From Spartobacteria bacterium (GTDB lineage: Bacteria > Verrucomicrobiota > Kiritimatiellia > RZYC01): 64,000 bases of DNA. Shown one piece after another: positions 8,565-17,480 of this stretch. The DNA lies in NCBI GenBank assembly GCA_009930475.1, contig RZYC01000014.1, forward strand, positions 1 through 64,000. Reading direction: 5' to 3'. Every line of letters starts with the position of its first letter. Positions within the stretch are counted from its first letter, which is position 1. The position numbers and the translations under genes are program-made. The notes beneath the pieces were generated by a model that saw only the letters and a program-made list of their open reading frames with translations, ran no database searches and was not told the origin of the DNA.

Positions 8565-11500
8565 AAATTAAGTTTACTGTGCTTTGTGATGGAGGGGAGG
8601 CGGATTTCTGTGGTGGTTCCCTCATTTACGATGGATTCCACATGCATGGTTCCTCCGTGTTCCTGAATGATGCCCAGTGCGATGGGAAGACCGAGACCTG
8701 TACCGCCGCTGTTACGTTTGGTTGTATAAAAGGGGTCAAAGAGGCGCGGAATATCTTCGGGACGGATGCCCATTCCGCCATCAGCGATGCGCAGAACCAC
8801 CTCATTGCGAAGAGGATCAAAGTACGTAGCAACCTCTAGCGTCTGGTCGCGATGCGTCAGTGCCTGGCAGGAATTGGTGATAATATTAAGAATGGCCTGA
8901 TCCAGTCGCTGAACGTGGCCGTTTATCTTGGGAAGATCCTCTGCAAAGCTTGCAGAATGGTAGGCCGTCGCTCTCTTAATGGTGTTTTTCATCAAGGTCA
9001 GTGCTGTGCGAACGATATCATTGACGTTTACCGGTGCAAACAGATCGGATGGACTGCTGCGCGATAATGTGTTTAACTCCTTGATGATATTCTTGATGCG
9101 TACGGCTCCATTGTATATGTCATCCAGTAATATATTTATTTCATCCCGCATTTCTACATAGGAACCATATCCCATATTAAAGTCGCCATGATCTGCCAGA
9201 TGCTGATCGAGAAGGGGGATGATTGCATTCCAGGCTTCTTTGACGATGGGCGTATTCATGGTTACGAAGCTGTTGGGATTGTTGATTTCATGCGCTACTC
9301 CGGCCACCAGGTTGCCCAGCATGACTTGGCGATCCGCCTGCATCAGCTGTTCGCTGCGGATGTGTGCTTCTTGTTCCGCGATGCGCTGCTGGGTGATATC
9401 AACAAAGGTAACGAGGACGCGGCTGTATTTTTTTTCGGTATGCGGCTGTACGAACCAGCGTTCGAGTAAATACAGTGCTTTTCCATCGTTGTTTTGATAA
9501 CGCCCCTCGCCGCTCATGGATGTCTGACGGCGTGTGATCATTTCAATGACTTTGGCCAGCCGGTTGGTCTGTTCATTTTTGAAGATGCCAGCAATGTGCT
9601 GGAGCGCATCGATTTTTCCCCGATATCCAAACAGTGCCAGTGCCGAGCGATTGATGTCAATGGCACGCAGAAGATTCAGACACCATTGTGTTTCGTTGGG
9701 TTTCTGCGCTAAAAAATCAGTGAAATCGACGACCCCGAGGCGATGAATCCGCTCGGTGTATTCACATAATCTGCACAAATCCAATTCAATAATGGCAACA
9801 GGCGAATCTTCAAACATATGCCGGTAGCGCTCTTCGTTTTGACGGACAATTTCTTGCACTTCCTCCCGTTCTGTCACGTCGCGAAGGGTGAGCAATACGG
9901 CCTTTTTCTGTCCCCATGGAATGAGTGATGCCGTGATGTCCATGGGTATAAATACCCCGTCAAAGCGTTGCGTAAAGCGCATGGTTACGGTGTTCTGCTC
10001 CGCATAATCTATGGGTAGATAGCCACTTCGATCGTGGTCGTGTTTTTTTAGCAGAGTCGAAAAGGACTGATTGATGAGCTGTTGCGGATCATAGCCCAGA
10101 ATGCGCATGCTCGCATCGTTGACCTGAAGCATTTTGCCTGTGTCGGCATCCACCACCATGATGACATCGACCGATCCGTTGAACATAACGCGAAAACGCT
10201 CCTCCGATAGTTGCAAATGGGTGTCGCGTTTCTGCCTCTGGATCAAGGATGCAAATAGGTCGGCCGCTGTGCGCAGCGCGGCCCGTTCAAGCGGTCGCAT
10301 GGAAGCGTTGTTCTGGCTGAAATCGAAGGCGATGGTTCCCCACCAGCTGCCTTCCACAATGATAGGGGTTATGATGAACGAACGGATGTTTATTTTTCGG
10401 AGCAGTCGCTGGGTACTGGCGGGCAGTTCTGTGGTCTGAACGACGAGGGTTCTGCCCGCCGCCAGTTCTGCTTTCAGCGTCGATCCCAGATAACGCGTGA
10501 TGCTGACATGGGAAAGAGGAATATGCAGCGATGGGCCTGGTGCACGAAACCAGAAATAGCGTTCTGTCATCCGCTGTTCCCCGTCTTGGTCGCACGTATT
10601 TTCAAAGATGAAAATACCGGAACATTCGGTGGTCATGCCCAGTTTCTGAAGTACACACTGTACACTGTTTTGATCCAGGCCGGACTTGAGCAGAATTTCC
10701 GCCGTTCCGTTTACTGCATCGAGAATATTGCGGTGCCGAACCAGGTGCTGCTCTGTTTCTTTGCGTATATGTTCCAATGTCAGTATGTTAGCCGCAGTAG
10801 TCATCACGTTTATGAGCTCATGCAGAATGGTGTGCGGGTCGGTACTTCCGATGATCAGGCACCCGTGAATGGTTCCGCTTGCTATCAGGGGAACCGCGAG
10901 TACCGATTCGGCACCGGCTGCGACGATGGTGAAATCTTTGTATGCTGGATTGCTCTGTAGGTCGGCAAACACTTTCCGCTTTTTCAACTTCATAACGATG
11001 GCCGTAAAGGTGACATGCATCGGAACTTTGAGAATATCGTCAAATTGCATGGCGTGTTCTTTCAGAAACGCACTTTTGACATTTATCGTGTCCTCCCCTT
11101 CGTTTTTGAGACAAATGCAGACGAATAGTCCGTCAAGATATTTGGCAATGAGCGGTGCCACCATATACGATGCATCGGCATCGGTTTGTTCTTTCTGAAA
11201 ATGATCTGCCAGATCATTGATGATGTGCTCGTTAATGCTTAATACGGCTTCAGTGGTCCATTGACTGAGGATAACACGAACCAGCTCCGGGTGGTGTTCT
11301 TCATAATGCAGGCTTACATAAATGGGAGCAGAGCCCGTATCATTGCGGATCATCGCCTTAAACTGTACGTCCGATCCCGGTCGCAGCGCGGTAATGCGTT
11401 GGAATGCCTCGTCCTTCTCTTTGCCTGGAAAGATCTCTGCAAGGGAACGACCGATAAGGGATGCAGCAGTACGGCCGAGTAAACGAAACATGCGTTCGTT

Positions 11501-11626
11501 GGCATCAGTAATCAATCCGCTCGTTAGACAGAATCGCAGTGCCGCCGGATCGATCAGCCCCAGATCCGGGGTGCTGGTTGAGGATGTGTCCGCTACGGAA
11601 TCCAGCGTTTTATTACGGTGTTCCAT
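8561..11626 (-). CDS. Soluble multi-sensor histidine kinase (PAS/GAF)
   Basis: 1021 residues with no membrane segment. In order: PAS (about 25-115), two GAF-like domains (about 150-290 and 305-465), two PAS domains (about 475-595 and 600-775), a dimerisation/phosphoacceptor region with GNLVAGVAHEINNP, and an HATPase domain with NIITNSCQAL, DGGMGIRPEDIPRLFDPFY and GGTGLGLPIA. The catalytic histidine and the N, G1, F and G2 boxes are all recognisable. There is no receiver domain and no response regulator nearby, so the partner lies elsewhere. Its start overlaps the end of the substrate-binding lipoprotein gene by 34 nt, and its stop overlaps the MetH-activation gene by 4 nt. The signal could be cytosolic redox or corrinoid state, but that is inference. 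Confidence 0.92.
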   Translation of the reverse strand: MEHRNKTLDSVADTSSTSTPDLGLIDPAALRFCLTSGLITDANERMFRLLGRTAASLIGRSLAEIFPGKEKDEAFQRITALRPGSDVQFKAMIRNDTGSAPIYVSLHYEEHHPELVRVILSQWTTEAVLSINEHIINDLADHFQKEQTDADASYMVAPLIAKYLDGLFVCICLKNEGEDTINVKSAFLKEHAMQFDDILKVPMHVTFTAIVMKLKKRKVFADLQSNPAYKDFTIVAAGAESVLAVPLIASGTIHGCLIIGSTDPHTILHELINVMTTAANILTLEHIRKETEQHLVRHRNILDAVNGTAEILLKSGLDQNSVQCVLQKLGMTTECSGIFIFENTCDQDGEQRMTERYFWFRAPGPSLHIPLSHVSITRYLGSTLKAELAAGRTLVVQTTELPASTQRLLRKINIRSFIITPIIVEGSWWGTIAFDFSQNNASMRPLERAALRTAADLFASLIQRQKRDTHLQLSEERFRVMFNGSVDVIMVVDADTGKMLQVNDASMRILGYDPQQLINQSFSTLLKKHDHDRSGYLPIDYAEQNTVTMRFTQRFDGVFIPMDITASLIPWGQKKAVLLTLRDVTEREEVQEIVRQNEERYRHMFEDSPVAIIELDLCRLCEYTERIHRLGVVDFTDFLAQKPNETQWCLNLLRAIDINRSALALFGYRGKIDALQHIAGIFKNEQTNRLAKVIEMITRRQTSMSGEGRYQNNDGKALYLLERWFVQPHTEKKYSRVLVTFVDITQQRIAEQEAHIRSEQLMQADRQVMLGNLVAGVAHEINNPNSFVTMNTPIVKEAWNAIIPLLDQHLADHGDFNMGYGSYVEMRDEINILLDDIYNGAVRIKNIIKELNTLSRSSPSDLFAPVNVNDIVRTALTLMKNTIKRATAYHSASFAEDLPKINGHVQRLDQAILNIITNSCQALTHRDQTLEVATYFDPLRNEVVLRIADGGMGIRPEDIPRLFDPFYTTKRNSGGTGLGLPIALGIIQEHGGTMHVESIVNEGTTTEIRLPSITKHSKLNL

Positions 11627-12411
11627 GTCCCGTCCGTTTTCCAGGTGGTTAAAAGGTTGTTTAATGTATCGCGCAGTGCTTCGTCATTGCGACGGACAGC
11701 CCACGCCATATGTTCTTTGGTAAAGGGCACATTTAGCGATGTCAATATCGATTCGGAACGGGCCGCCGCCCATCCCACCGCCGGCCCGTCGCTTATGAGC
11801 AGGTCAATGCGCATGCGGTGCGGTCCCAGATCCCATACCGCATCATGAATACTCGCATAACTGATCTTCTTTGCATAAGGACATTCGCTTGTGACAAACA
11901 TATCCGCCGTGCTGCCCCGAATAACACCAATGCGCGCTGTCGATTTCGTGATGTCTTTGGCCGTTTTATAAAGCGCACTGTCCGTCACGCGTAGCAGTGC
12001 CTTTTGTCCCACCTCAAAATAGGGCGACGTAAAGGCCACGCGAGCCCGTCGCCCCTGAGTGATCGACATCCCCGACATAATGACATCAATGTCCCCCTCC
12101 AGCAGTGCCGGAATCAGGCTGTTCCATTCCATCGGCACAAAAACCACCGGGCGACCCAGACTTCCTGCCGCCAATCGTGCAAAATCCGCATCCACACCCA
12201 CATATTCATCCTTCTGCGCGAAAATAATGGGTGCATAATCCGGGAAAATGCCCACCCGTAGTGCCGCCCCCGCCGATGCTGACACCGGTCGGCTCGTACG
12301 GCATCCCGAAAAAAGAACCATTCCCGCCACAAGAATACCCCGCAGTATCCACTTCGCCAGCGTTGCCTTCCCGCGCCTATATTGATTTCCGAATAATCCT
12401 GCATCACACAT
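11593..12411 (-). CDS. Periplasmic solute-binding lipoprotein (SBP family 3)
   Basis: About 272 residues from the ATG at 12411, which has a GAGGG ribosome site about 8 nt upstream. The longer open frame continues antisense through the transposase and is not coding there. The N-terminus is a lipoprotein signal ending in a lipobox, VLFSGC, so the protein should be membrane-anchored outside the cytoplasm. The body matches family 3 amino-acid-type binding proteins: LRVGIFPDYAPI, YVGVDADFARLAAGSLG, WNSLIPALLEGDIDVIMSGM and FTSPYFEVGQ. No ABC permease or ATPase is linked. Instead it is coupled to the soluble histidine kinase, so a sensing rather than transport role is possible. Confidence 0.85.
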   Translation of the reverse strand: MCDAGLFGNQYRRGKATLAKWILRGILVAGMVLFSGCRTSRPVSASAGAALRVGIFPDYAPIIFAQKDEYVGVDADFARLAAGSLGRPVVFVPMEWNSLIPALLEGDIDVIMSGMSITQGRRARVAFTSPYFEVGQKALLRVTDSALYKTAKDITKSTARIGVIRGSTADMFVTSECPYAKKISYASIHDAVWDLGPHRMRIDLLISDGPAVGWAAARSESILTSLNVPFTKEHMAWAVRRNDEALRDTLNNLLTTWKTDGTWNTVIKRWIP

Positions 12412-12497
12412 CACATTACCCTCATTTAGCATTTTTGTGAGCATACGTGTTCGCCCCCAGCTTGGCAAGCACTGTGTTTCACAGAAAAGGGACTGAC

Positions 12498-12542
12498 CCA
12501 TAATAATTTTTATGTTGACATGCGGTCGGTGATTTGTTGTGA
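12498..12542 (+). promoter_or_regulatory. Upstream element and promoter-like sequence of RAYT copy 1
   Basis: An AT-rich element starting CATAATAA and ending GTTGAC (12498-12518) lies about 31 nt before the transposase ATG. A closely similar element stands at 51292-51314 before RAYT copy 3. It includes TTGACA (12514-12519), 36 nt from the ATG; the -10 region (TGTGAA, 12537-12542) is poor. It may serve as promoter and/or as a transposase-recognised end. Confidence 0.4.
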
Positions 12543-12549
12543 ATGCGGC

Positions 12550-13521
12550 ATGAGAAGAAAACGGATAAAACGGGATAGATTGGCGTGCTATCATCTTATT
12601 ACACGGGTGGTGATGCGGCAGATGTTGTTGGGGGATGAGGAGAAACGGGAATTGCATCGGTTGATTCGGCGAGTGGAGGGATTTACCGGGGTGAAGGTGC
12701 TGACGTATGCTCTGATGACGAATCATGTGCATATTCTGGTGGAGGAGCCGGATCGGAATACGGTCGTGGGTGATGAGGAATTGGTGGAGCGGTTGCGGTA
12801 TTTGTATGGGGAGATGGGGACGAAGGAGATTCTGGGGAGATGGGCGACGTGGACAGAGCGGGGGATGCTGGATGCTGTGGAGGACGACCGGATGCGGTAT
12901 CGTCGGAGGATGCATGATATTTCGGAGTTTATGAAGCAGATTAAGCAGCGTTTTACCTGTTGGTATCATCGTAGACACGGGACGTGCGGTACGATTTGGC
13001 AGGATCGATTTAAGAGTGTCCTGGTGGAAGATGGGGCGGCATTGCGTACGATGGCGGCGTATATCGAGATGAACCCGGTTCGTGCGGGGCTGGTGGATGA
13101 TCCGAAGGCATATCGTTATTGCGGGTTCGGAGAAGCGATGGGCGGGGTGTCGTCGGCCCGCAGAGGGGTTGAGCGGATATCCAGGGCACTGGTGGAGGCC
13201 GATGGCTGGGACACTGTTTCTCAAACGTATTTTGAACATGTACTGATGTATGAAGAGGTTCGGAATAACCGGAATCTGGTGTATATGGATCAGGATATGC
13301 TGCGTGAGAAAATGAAGGCCAAGGTACGATTGACAAAGTTTGAACGATTGCTTTGTCGATGTCGGTATTACACGGCTGGTCAGGTTGTGGGGGAGAAGGA
13401 TTTTGTGGAAGACTTCTTTGTGGAGCATCGCGATTATTTCGGTCCGCGCCGAAAGCAGGGGGGTAAAAGAATCAGGGATGGGTTGGGCGAATTGTTTGCT
13501 ATTCGTGATGTACGTGGGTGA
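12550..13521 (+). CDS. RAYT-type transposase (Y1/HUH family), copy 1
   Basis: 323 residues from the ATG at 12550 (MRRKRIKRD), chosen because copies 2 and 3 share the same N-terminus; an in-frame ATG at 12520 exists. The HUH metal motif is TNHVHILVEEP. Downstream are the family segments HDISEFMKQIKQRF, GTIWQDRFKSVLVEDG and MAAYIEMNPVRAGLV. A C-terminal extension after about residue 260 (CRYYTAGQVVGEKDFVEDFF...RDYFGPRR) is shared by all three copies. RAYTs cut and join single-stranded hairpin (REP) DNA and are usually single-copy domesticated genes. No obvious REP hairpin flanks this one. It lies between the minus-strand lipoprotein gene and the flagellar operon. Confidence 0.93.
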   Translation: MRRKRIKRDRLACYHLITRVVMRQMLLGDEEKRELHRLIRRVEGFTGVKVLTYALMTNHVHILVEEPDRNTVVGDEELVERLRYLYGEMGTKEILGRWATWTERGMLDAVEDDRMRYRRRMHDISEFMKQIKQRFTCWYHRRHGTCGTIWQDRFKSVLVEDGAALRTMAAYIEMNPVRAGLVDDPKAYRYCGFGEAMGGVSSARRGVERISRALVEADGWDTVSQTYFEHVLMYEEVRNNRNLVYMDQDMLREKMKAKVRLTKFERLLCRCRYYTAGQVVGEKDFVEDFFVEHRDYFGPRRKQGGKRIRDGLGELFAIRDVRG

Positions 13522-13564
13522 ACGACGTTGCGTTGTTTAGGCGACGGAAATCATCTTTCGTGTG

Positions 13565-13580
13565 TGGCATGAGGAGTGCT
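13565..13580 (+). promoter_or_regulatory. Sigma-54-type promoter of the flagellar operon
   Basis: TGGCATGAGGAGTGCT has the invariant GG (13566-13567) and GC (13578-13579) separated by exactly 10 bases, and matches TGGCAyG-N4-nTGC well. It is 39 nt upstream of the flgB start. Sigma-54 control of flagellar structural genes is common in many phyla. No sigma-54 activator gene is present in the window. Confidence 0.65.
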
Positions 13581-13618
13581 TCACGGGGGTTGGGTTAAGA
13601 AAATTCGAAGGTGATAAA

Positions 13619-13984
13619 ATGTATAATCATGAATCAGATACGATCAATGTATTGTCGAAGGTGATGGATATCACGACGGTTCGTCATCGCGTACTGGCGG
13701 ATAATATGGCCAATGTCAATACACCGAAATTCCGTCGAAGTGATGTACATTTTCTTGATGCCCTGAGGGATGCAATGGACTCCGATGGCGGGCCGGATGC
13801 GATTCGTGATGTGCAGGGAACGATTGATATTGATGATGAGTCTCCGGCCAGTCCGGACGGGAACAATGTGTCCATTCAGAAGGAATTGGCGGAGATGTCG
13901 CAGAATCAGATGCTGTATAATTTTGCGGCACGTGCGGTGAACCGTAAGTATGCGGGATTAAAGAAGGCGATCAGCGGTCAGTAG
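13619..13984 (+). CDS. flgB: Flagellar proximal rod protein FlgB
   Basis: 121 residues from the ATG at 13619, preceded by AAGGTGA as ribosome site; the open frame extends upstream but lacks such a site. The rod/hook N-terminal signature is present (RHRVLADNMANVNTPKFRR), as is the C-terminal coiled-coil helix (SQNQMLYNFAARAVNRKYAGLKKAI). FlgB is the innermost part of the periplasmic rod, joined to FliE. The gene opens the flagellar operon behind the sigma-54-type site, in the flgB-flgC-fliE order seen in spirochaetes and Firmicutes. Confidence 0.95.
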   Translation: MYNHESDTINVLSKVMDITTVRHRVLADNMANVNTPKFRRSDVHFLDALRDAMDSDGGPDAIRDVQGTIDIDDESPASPDGNNVSIQKELAEMSQNQMLYNFAARAVNRKYAGLKKAISGQ

Positions 13985-14009
13985 CCGTTGATCTAACAAG
14001 GAGCAGGTC

Positions 14010-14447
14010 ATGTCAGAAGTAAGTTTAGTACCGGGATTAAGCATCAGCGCAACAGGGCTGGATGCAGAAAACCTGCGCATGAAAGTTCTGGCCAACAATG
14101 TGGCCAATGCGCAGGCCTACAATAAAGACGGGGAGCCGTATCGCAGAAAAGAAGTGGTTTTTGCGGCACGTCTGGCGGATGCGATCAGCATGGGACGCGA
14201 GGGTATCGAACAGCTGCAGGGTGTGGAGGTGGAGGACGTGGTGGAAAGCCAGCAGCCCTTCAACGTGGTGTATCGTCCGGGCCATCCCTATGCGGACAAA
14301 GACGGAAACGTCAAGATGCCGAACGTAAACACGGTGGAAGAGATGGTGGACATGATGAGTGCGACCCGCGCCTATCAGGCCAACTTGTCGGCGGCGAAGA
14401 TGTCGAAAAATATGACCAATGAAGCATTGGATCTGTTAAAGGGCTAA
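14010..14447 (+). CDS. flgC: Flagellar proximal rod protein FlgC
   Basis: 145 residues, of normal length for FlgC. The N-terminal rod motif is DAENLRMKVLANNVANAQAYN, and the C-terminal helix contains VEEMVDMMSATRAYQANLSA, the FlgC/FlgG-type end. A ribosome site AAGGAG lies 10 nt upstream of the ATG. It forms the proximal rod with FlgB and FlgF across the periplasm. It follows flgB by 25 nt and precedes fliE by 20 nt. Confidence 0.96.
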   Translation: MSEVSLVPGLSISATGLDAENLRMKVLANNVANAQAYNKDGEPYRRKEVVFAARLADAISMGREGIEQLQGVEVEDVVESQQPFNVVYRPGHPYADKDGNVKMPNVNTVEEMVDMMSATRAYQANLSAAKMSKNMTNEALDLLKG

Positions 14448-14467
14448 CGGTCCGTTAGAAGGGTATC

Positions 14468-14785
14468 ATGGAACCGATCAGTTATAGCGCATTGAAAATC
14501 AATTCAGATCAGATGGAGATCGCTCCGCACTTGCAGTCGCAGCAGGTGGAAAAGCCGGCGGAAGGGATGTCCTTTGGGGATTTGATGGGGCGGATGATCG
14601 ATGAAGTGGATCATTTGCAGAAAGCATCGGATCAGGCCACAGAAGATCTGGTTACGGGGCGTCGTAATGACGTGCATAATGTAGCGGTGATGATGGATGA
14701 GAGCGGTGTGGCATTCGATCTGCTATTACAAATCCGCAACAAGATGGTTGAAGGGTTCAAAGAGATATCCAGGATGCAGGCATAA
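14468..14785 (+). CDS. fliE: Flagellar MS-ring/rod junction protein FliE
   Basis: 105 residues, typical for FliE. The central and C-terminal helices carry the family pattern: MSFGDLMGRMIDEVDHLQKA, then NDVHNVAVMMDESGVAFDLLL and IRNKMVEGFKEISRMQ. FliE links the MS ring (FliF) to the rod and is the first substrate of the flagellar export gate. It sits between flgC and fliF, as expected. Confidence 0.95.
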   Translation: MEPISYSALKINSDQMEIAPHLQSQQVEKPAEGMSFGDLMGRMIDEVDHLQKASDQATEDLVTGRRNDVHNVAVMMDESGVAFDLLLQIRNKMVEGFKEISRMQA

Positions 14786-14803
14786 GAACGAGGGCATACG
14801 ATT

Positions 14804-16384
14804 ATGGTCAATTCATTACAGTTACTTTGGCAGCACTTAAGCGAGATTTGGCGGCATTTTGGCAAGATGCAGCGCATCAGTATTGTGTCGGGGCTGGGAT
14901 TGGCCGTGATGATCATGGTGGGGTTGCTGGTCTGGAGTGCGCAGCCTGATTATCGTCTGCTGTACAGCGGACTGAGCCAGAGCGATTCAGAGCAGATTTT
15001 AGATCGCCTGAAAGAAGAAGATATTTCGGTGCGCCTGAAAGACGGCGGTTTGACCATTTACGTAAAAGCCAAAGATGTCTATCGCACCCGCTTGACTCTG
15101 GCATCGCAGGGATTGCCCACAGATCAGTCCACAGCCGGCACAGGGTTTGAAATATTTGAAGAACCAAAATTCGGTCTGACGGATTTTGCACAGCGGATCA
15201 ATTATCAGCGTGCACTGCAGGGCGAACTGCAGCGTACCATTGCTTCCATGCGGGGCATTGAATCGACGCGGGTGATGCTTGTGATTCCTAAAGAGGGGTT
15301 GCTGGCCACGGAAGAAGAACGCAAATCCACGGCCTCGGTGCTCCTGCACTTAGATGAAGGGGTTTCATTGAGTCACAAACAGGTGGATGCCATAGTCCGG
15401 CTGGTGAGCAGTTCGGTCAAGAATCTGGATGCGTCTCGTGTCACGATCACAGACCAAGATGGACAGCTGCTGACCAAAGCGTCATCGGACGATCCCGACG
15501 CACCTTTTGAACAGGCCAACGAACAATTGGCGACAAAAATGCGGGTGGAAAGTCAATTGACCGATAAAGCGCAGCAGATGCTGGACATGGTGCTGGGCGC
15601 GGGCAAAGCGATTGTCAAGGTCGATGCCGATATGAATTTCGACAAGATGGAACGTCGCAGTGAAAGCTACGATAAAGCAGGTCGGGTGGCGAAAATAGAG
15701 CAGATAGAGAGTGAAAGCTCACAAACGCCCGGCGGATATCGCGGCGGAGTAACAGGCATTCGTCAGAACGTGCCTATCAACAAGCCGGAAGCCGCCAGCA
15801 CGGATCAGCAGATGAGCAAGATGAAGAAAGAGAAAATCAACAACGATTATCTGGTGCCGACCGTGGTGCAGCACGTGACAGCTCGCGGCGGAAAGGTGAA
15901 TCGCCTGTCCGTGTCGGTGTGTGTTGCCCAGGGTACCGAGCCGAGAACTCCGGCCGAGATGGATAAAATTCGTGATTTAGTCAGCAATGCAGTAGGTTTT
16001 TCCGACACCCTGGAACGGAAAGATTCCATTGAAGTTGTGGAGATGGCCTTCCCCGGCCCCGATAGTGTCCCGACGACCTGGTGGACGAAGTATCCCTTTG
16101 TTTTCAATAATATGGGAAAATGGGGAGTGGCTGCCATTGTGCTGATTGTGGCGCTGCTGGTCATGCGTAATGTGCTGTCCAATTTGACCATTCGCGAAGA
16201 AGACACAGGCGTCGAAGTCGATCAGCTGGTGGGCGATGAGCTTGCTCAGCAGACCATTCCGGTGGTGGAAGAAGAAGAAAACGTACTGTCTCCGCTGGAA
16301 GAACAGCTTCAGGTCATCGCCCGGGTATCGCGTCAGAATCCCAAGGCGGTAGCGGCATGGATCACCGGTATTGCCCGCGGGTAA
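14804..16384 (+). CDS. fliF: Flagellar MS-ring protein FliF
   Basis: 526 residues, with a transmembrane helix near residues 25-45 (SGLGLAVMIMVGLLVWSA) and a second near 440-460 (WGVAAIVLIVALLVMRNVL). Between them lie the ring-building domains, including YRLLYSGLSQSDSEQILDRL and FAQRINYQRALQGELQRTI. The cytoplasmic tail ends LEEQLQVIARVSRQNPKAVAAWI, the segment that binds FliG. The protein forms the inner-membrane base on which rod, switch and export gate assemble. The 79-nt gap after it is the longest within the first part of the operon. Confidence 0.97.
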   Translation: MVNSLQLLWQHLSEIWRHFGKMQRISIVSGLGLAVMIMVGLLVWSAQPDYRLLYSGLSQSDSEQILDRLKEEDISVRLKDGGLTIYVKAKDVYRTRLTLASQGLPTDQSTAGTGFEIFEEPKFGLTDFAQRINYQRALQGELQRTIASMRGIESTRVMLVIPKEGLLATEEERKSTASVLLHLDEGVSLSHKQVDAIVRLVSSSVKNLDASRVTITDQDGQLLTKASSDDPDAPFEQANEQLATKMRVESQLTDKAQQMLDMVLGAGKAIVKVDADMNFDKMERRSESYDKAGRVAKIEQIESESSQTPGGYRGGVTGIRQNVPINKPEAASTDQQMSKMKKEKINNDYLVPTVVQHVTARGGKVNRLSVSVCVAQGTEPRTPAEMDKIRDLVSNAVGFSDTLERKDSIEVVEMAFPGPDSVPTTWWTKYPFVFNNMGKWGVAAIVLIVALLVMRNVLSNLTIREEDTGVEVDQLVGDELAQQTIPVVEEEENVLSPLEEQLQVIARVSRQNPKAVAAWITGIARG

Positions 16385-16463
16385 TATTTGTGGTACGTCG
16401 TTTCCTTACATTCTAAGTGCATAGACGGACGATCAGAAACAGGATAAGAGGCAGGAATCAGCT

Positions 16464-17480
16464 ATGGAAAACCCTCCGCAACTCACAGCACGCGAACTTA
16501 AACCTCTGCAGAAAGTGGCTGTACTGCTGGCCAGTATGGACGAGGATGTATCGGCGAGTATTCTGAAGAATCTGGAACCGGACGTCATGTTAAAGGTCGC
16601 CGAGACCATGAAAACGCTGGGCGTGGTGCAGGGACAGACACGCGAGTACGTCATTGAAGAATGCTACTCGAGCATGCGTGAAATGGGCGAGGCCATGCAG
16701 GGGGATGAATCCATTGCCAACAATCTGCTGATCAAAGCATTGGGTGAACAGCGCGCCTATGAACTGATGAATCCCAAGCCCGAAGAGAAGCGTTCCGCCT
16801 TTGCCAATCTTTCCAAGATGAACGCCGACCAGCTGGCCGCTATCCTGATTCGTGAAGCTCCCAATGTCATTGCGCTGGTTTTACGGTATGCGCCCAGCGG
16901 GTTGTCGGCAGATGTGGTGACGCAGCTGCCGGAGGATGTCCGTCGCAAAGTGGTGGTATTTATGTGTATTGCCAATGATCCCTCCGAAGAGATCGTCACA
17001 CGGGTGGAAGCCTATCTGAATGAAAAAATCAATGCGGTAACCAAATCCAAGAAACTGGTGGACATTGACAACATTGATCTGGTGGCCTCGATTATTCAGC
17101 ATATGCCGCATTCCATGGAAGAAGATATGCTGTCGGCTATTGAAGAAAAATCAGAATTTATTGCCATGGATGTACGAGATCGTCTGTTCACCTTCGAAGA
17201 TATCATCGGACTCAGCGATCAGGCTTTGCGTCGTCTGCTGCAGGAAGTGGATATGAGTACGCTGGCTATAGCACTGCGCAATGCGCGTCGGGAGCTGGCG
17301 GAGAAATTCTTCCACAATATGTCCAAACGTGCGGCAGAAGGGTTGCGGGAAGATATGTCATTCTCCTCGAAAATCCGTGTTTCGGAAGTGGATGCCAAGC
17401 AGCGTGAAGTGGTCAATGCGGTTCGTCAGCTGGCCGCTGACGGCGAAATAACGATCTCACTGGATGATGATTATGTCTAA
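16464..17480 (+). CDS. fliG: Flagellar motor switch protein FliG
   Basis: 338 residues with the three FliG domains: an N-terminal FliF-binding part (QKVAVLLASMDEDVSASIL), the middle domain containing LIREAPNVIALVLRYAPSG in place of the classical EHPQ motif region, and the C-terminal torque helix with FEDIIGLSDQALRRLLQEVD. The charged residues of the torque helix (EEKSEFIAMDVRDRLFTFED and following) are kept. The protein couples MotA movement to rotor torque and switching. The start has a GGCAGGA ribosome site. Confidence 0.97.
   Translation: MENPPQLTARELKPLQKVAVLLASMDEDVSASILKNLEPDVMLKVAETMKTLGVVQGQTREYVIEECYSSMREMGEAMQGDESIANNLLIKALGEQRAYELMNPKPEEKRSAFANLSKMNADQLAAILIREAPNVIALVLRYAPSGLSADVVTQLPEDVRRKVVVFMCIANDPSEEIVTRVEAYLNEKINAVTKSKKLVDIDNIDLVASIIQHMPHSMEEDMLSAIEEKSEFIAMDVRDRLFTFEDIIGLSDQALRRLLQEVDMSTLAIALRNARRELAEKFFHNMSKRAAEGLREDMSFSSKIRVSEVDAKQREVVNAVRQLAADGEITISLDDDYV

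Noticed and set aside
12412-13428. 611-codon minus-strand open frame extending the substrate-binding lipoprotein gene
   Set aside because: The upstream third is the antisense of RAYT copy 1, rich in His, Pro and Ile with no domain; the lipoprotein signal and a good ribosome site place the real start at 12411.
16391-16405. Possible second sigma-54 site before fliG (TGGTACGTCGTTTCC)
   Set aside because: The GG is present but the -12 GC is CC, so a basic requirement fails; the gap could simply be a spacer.
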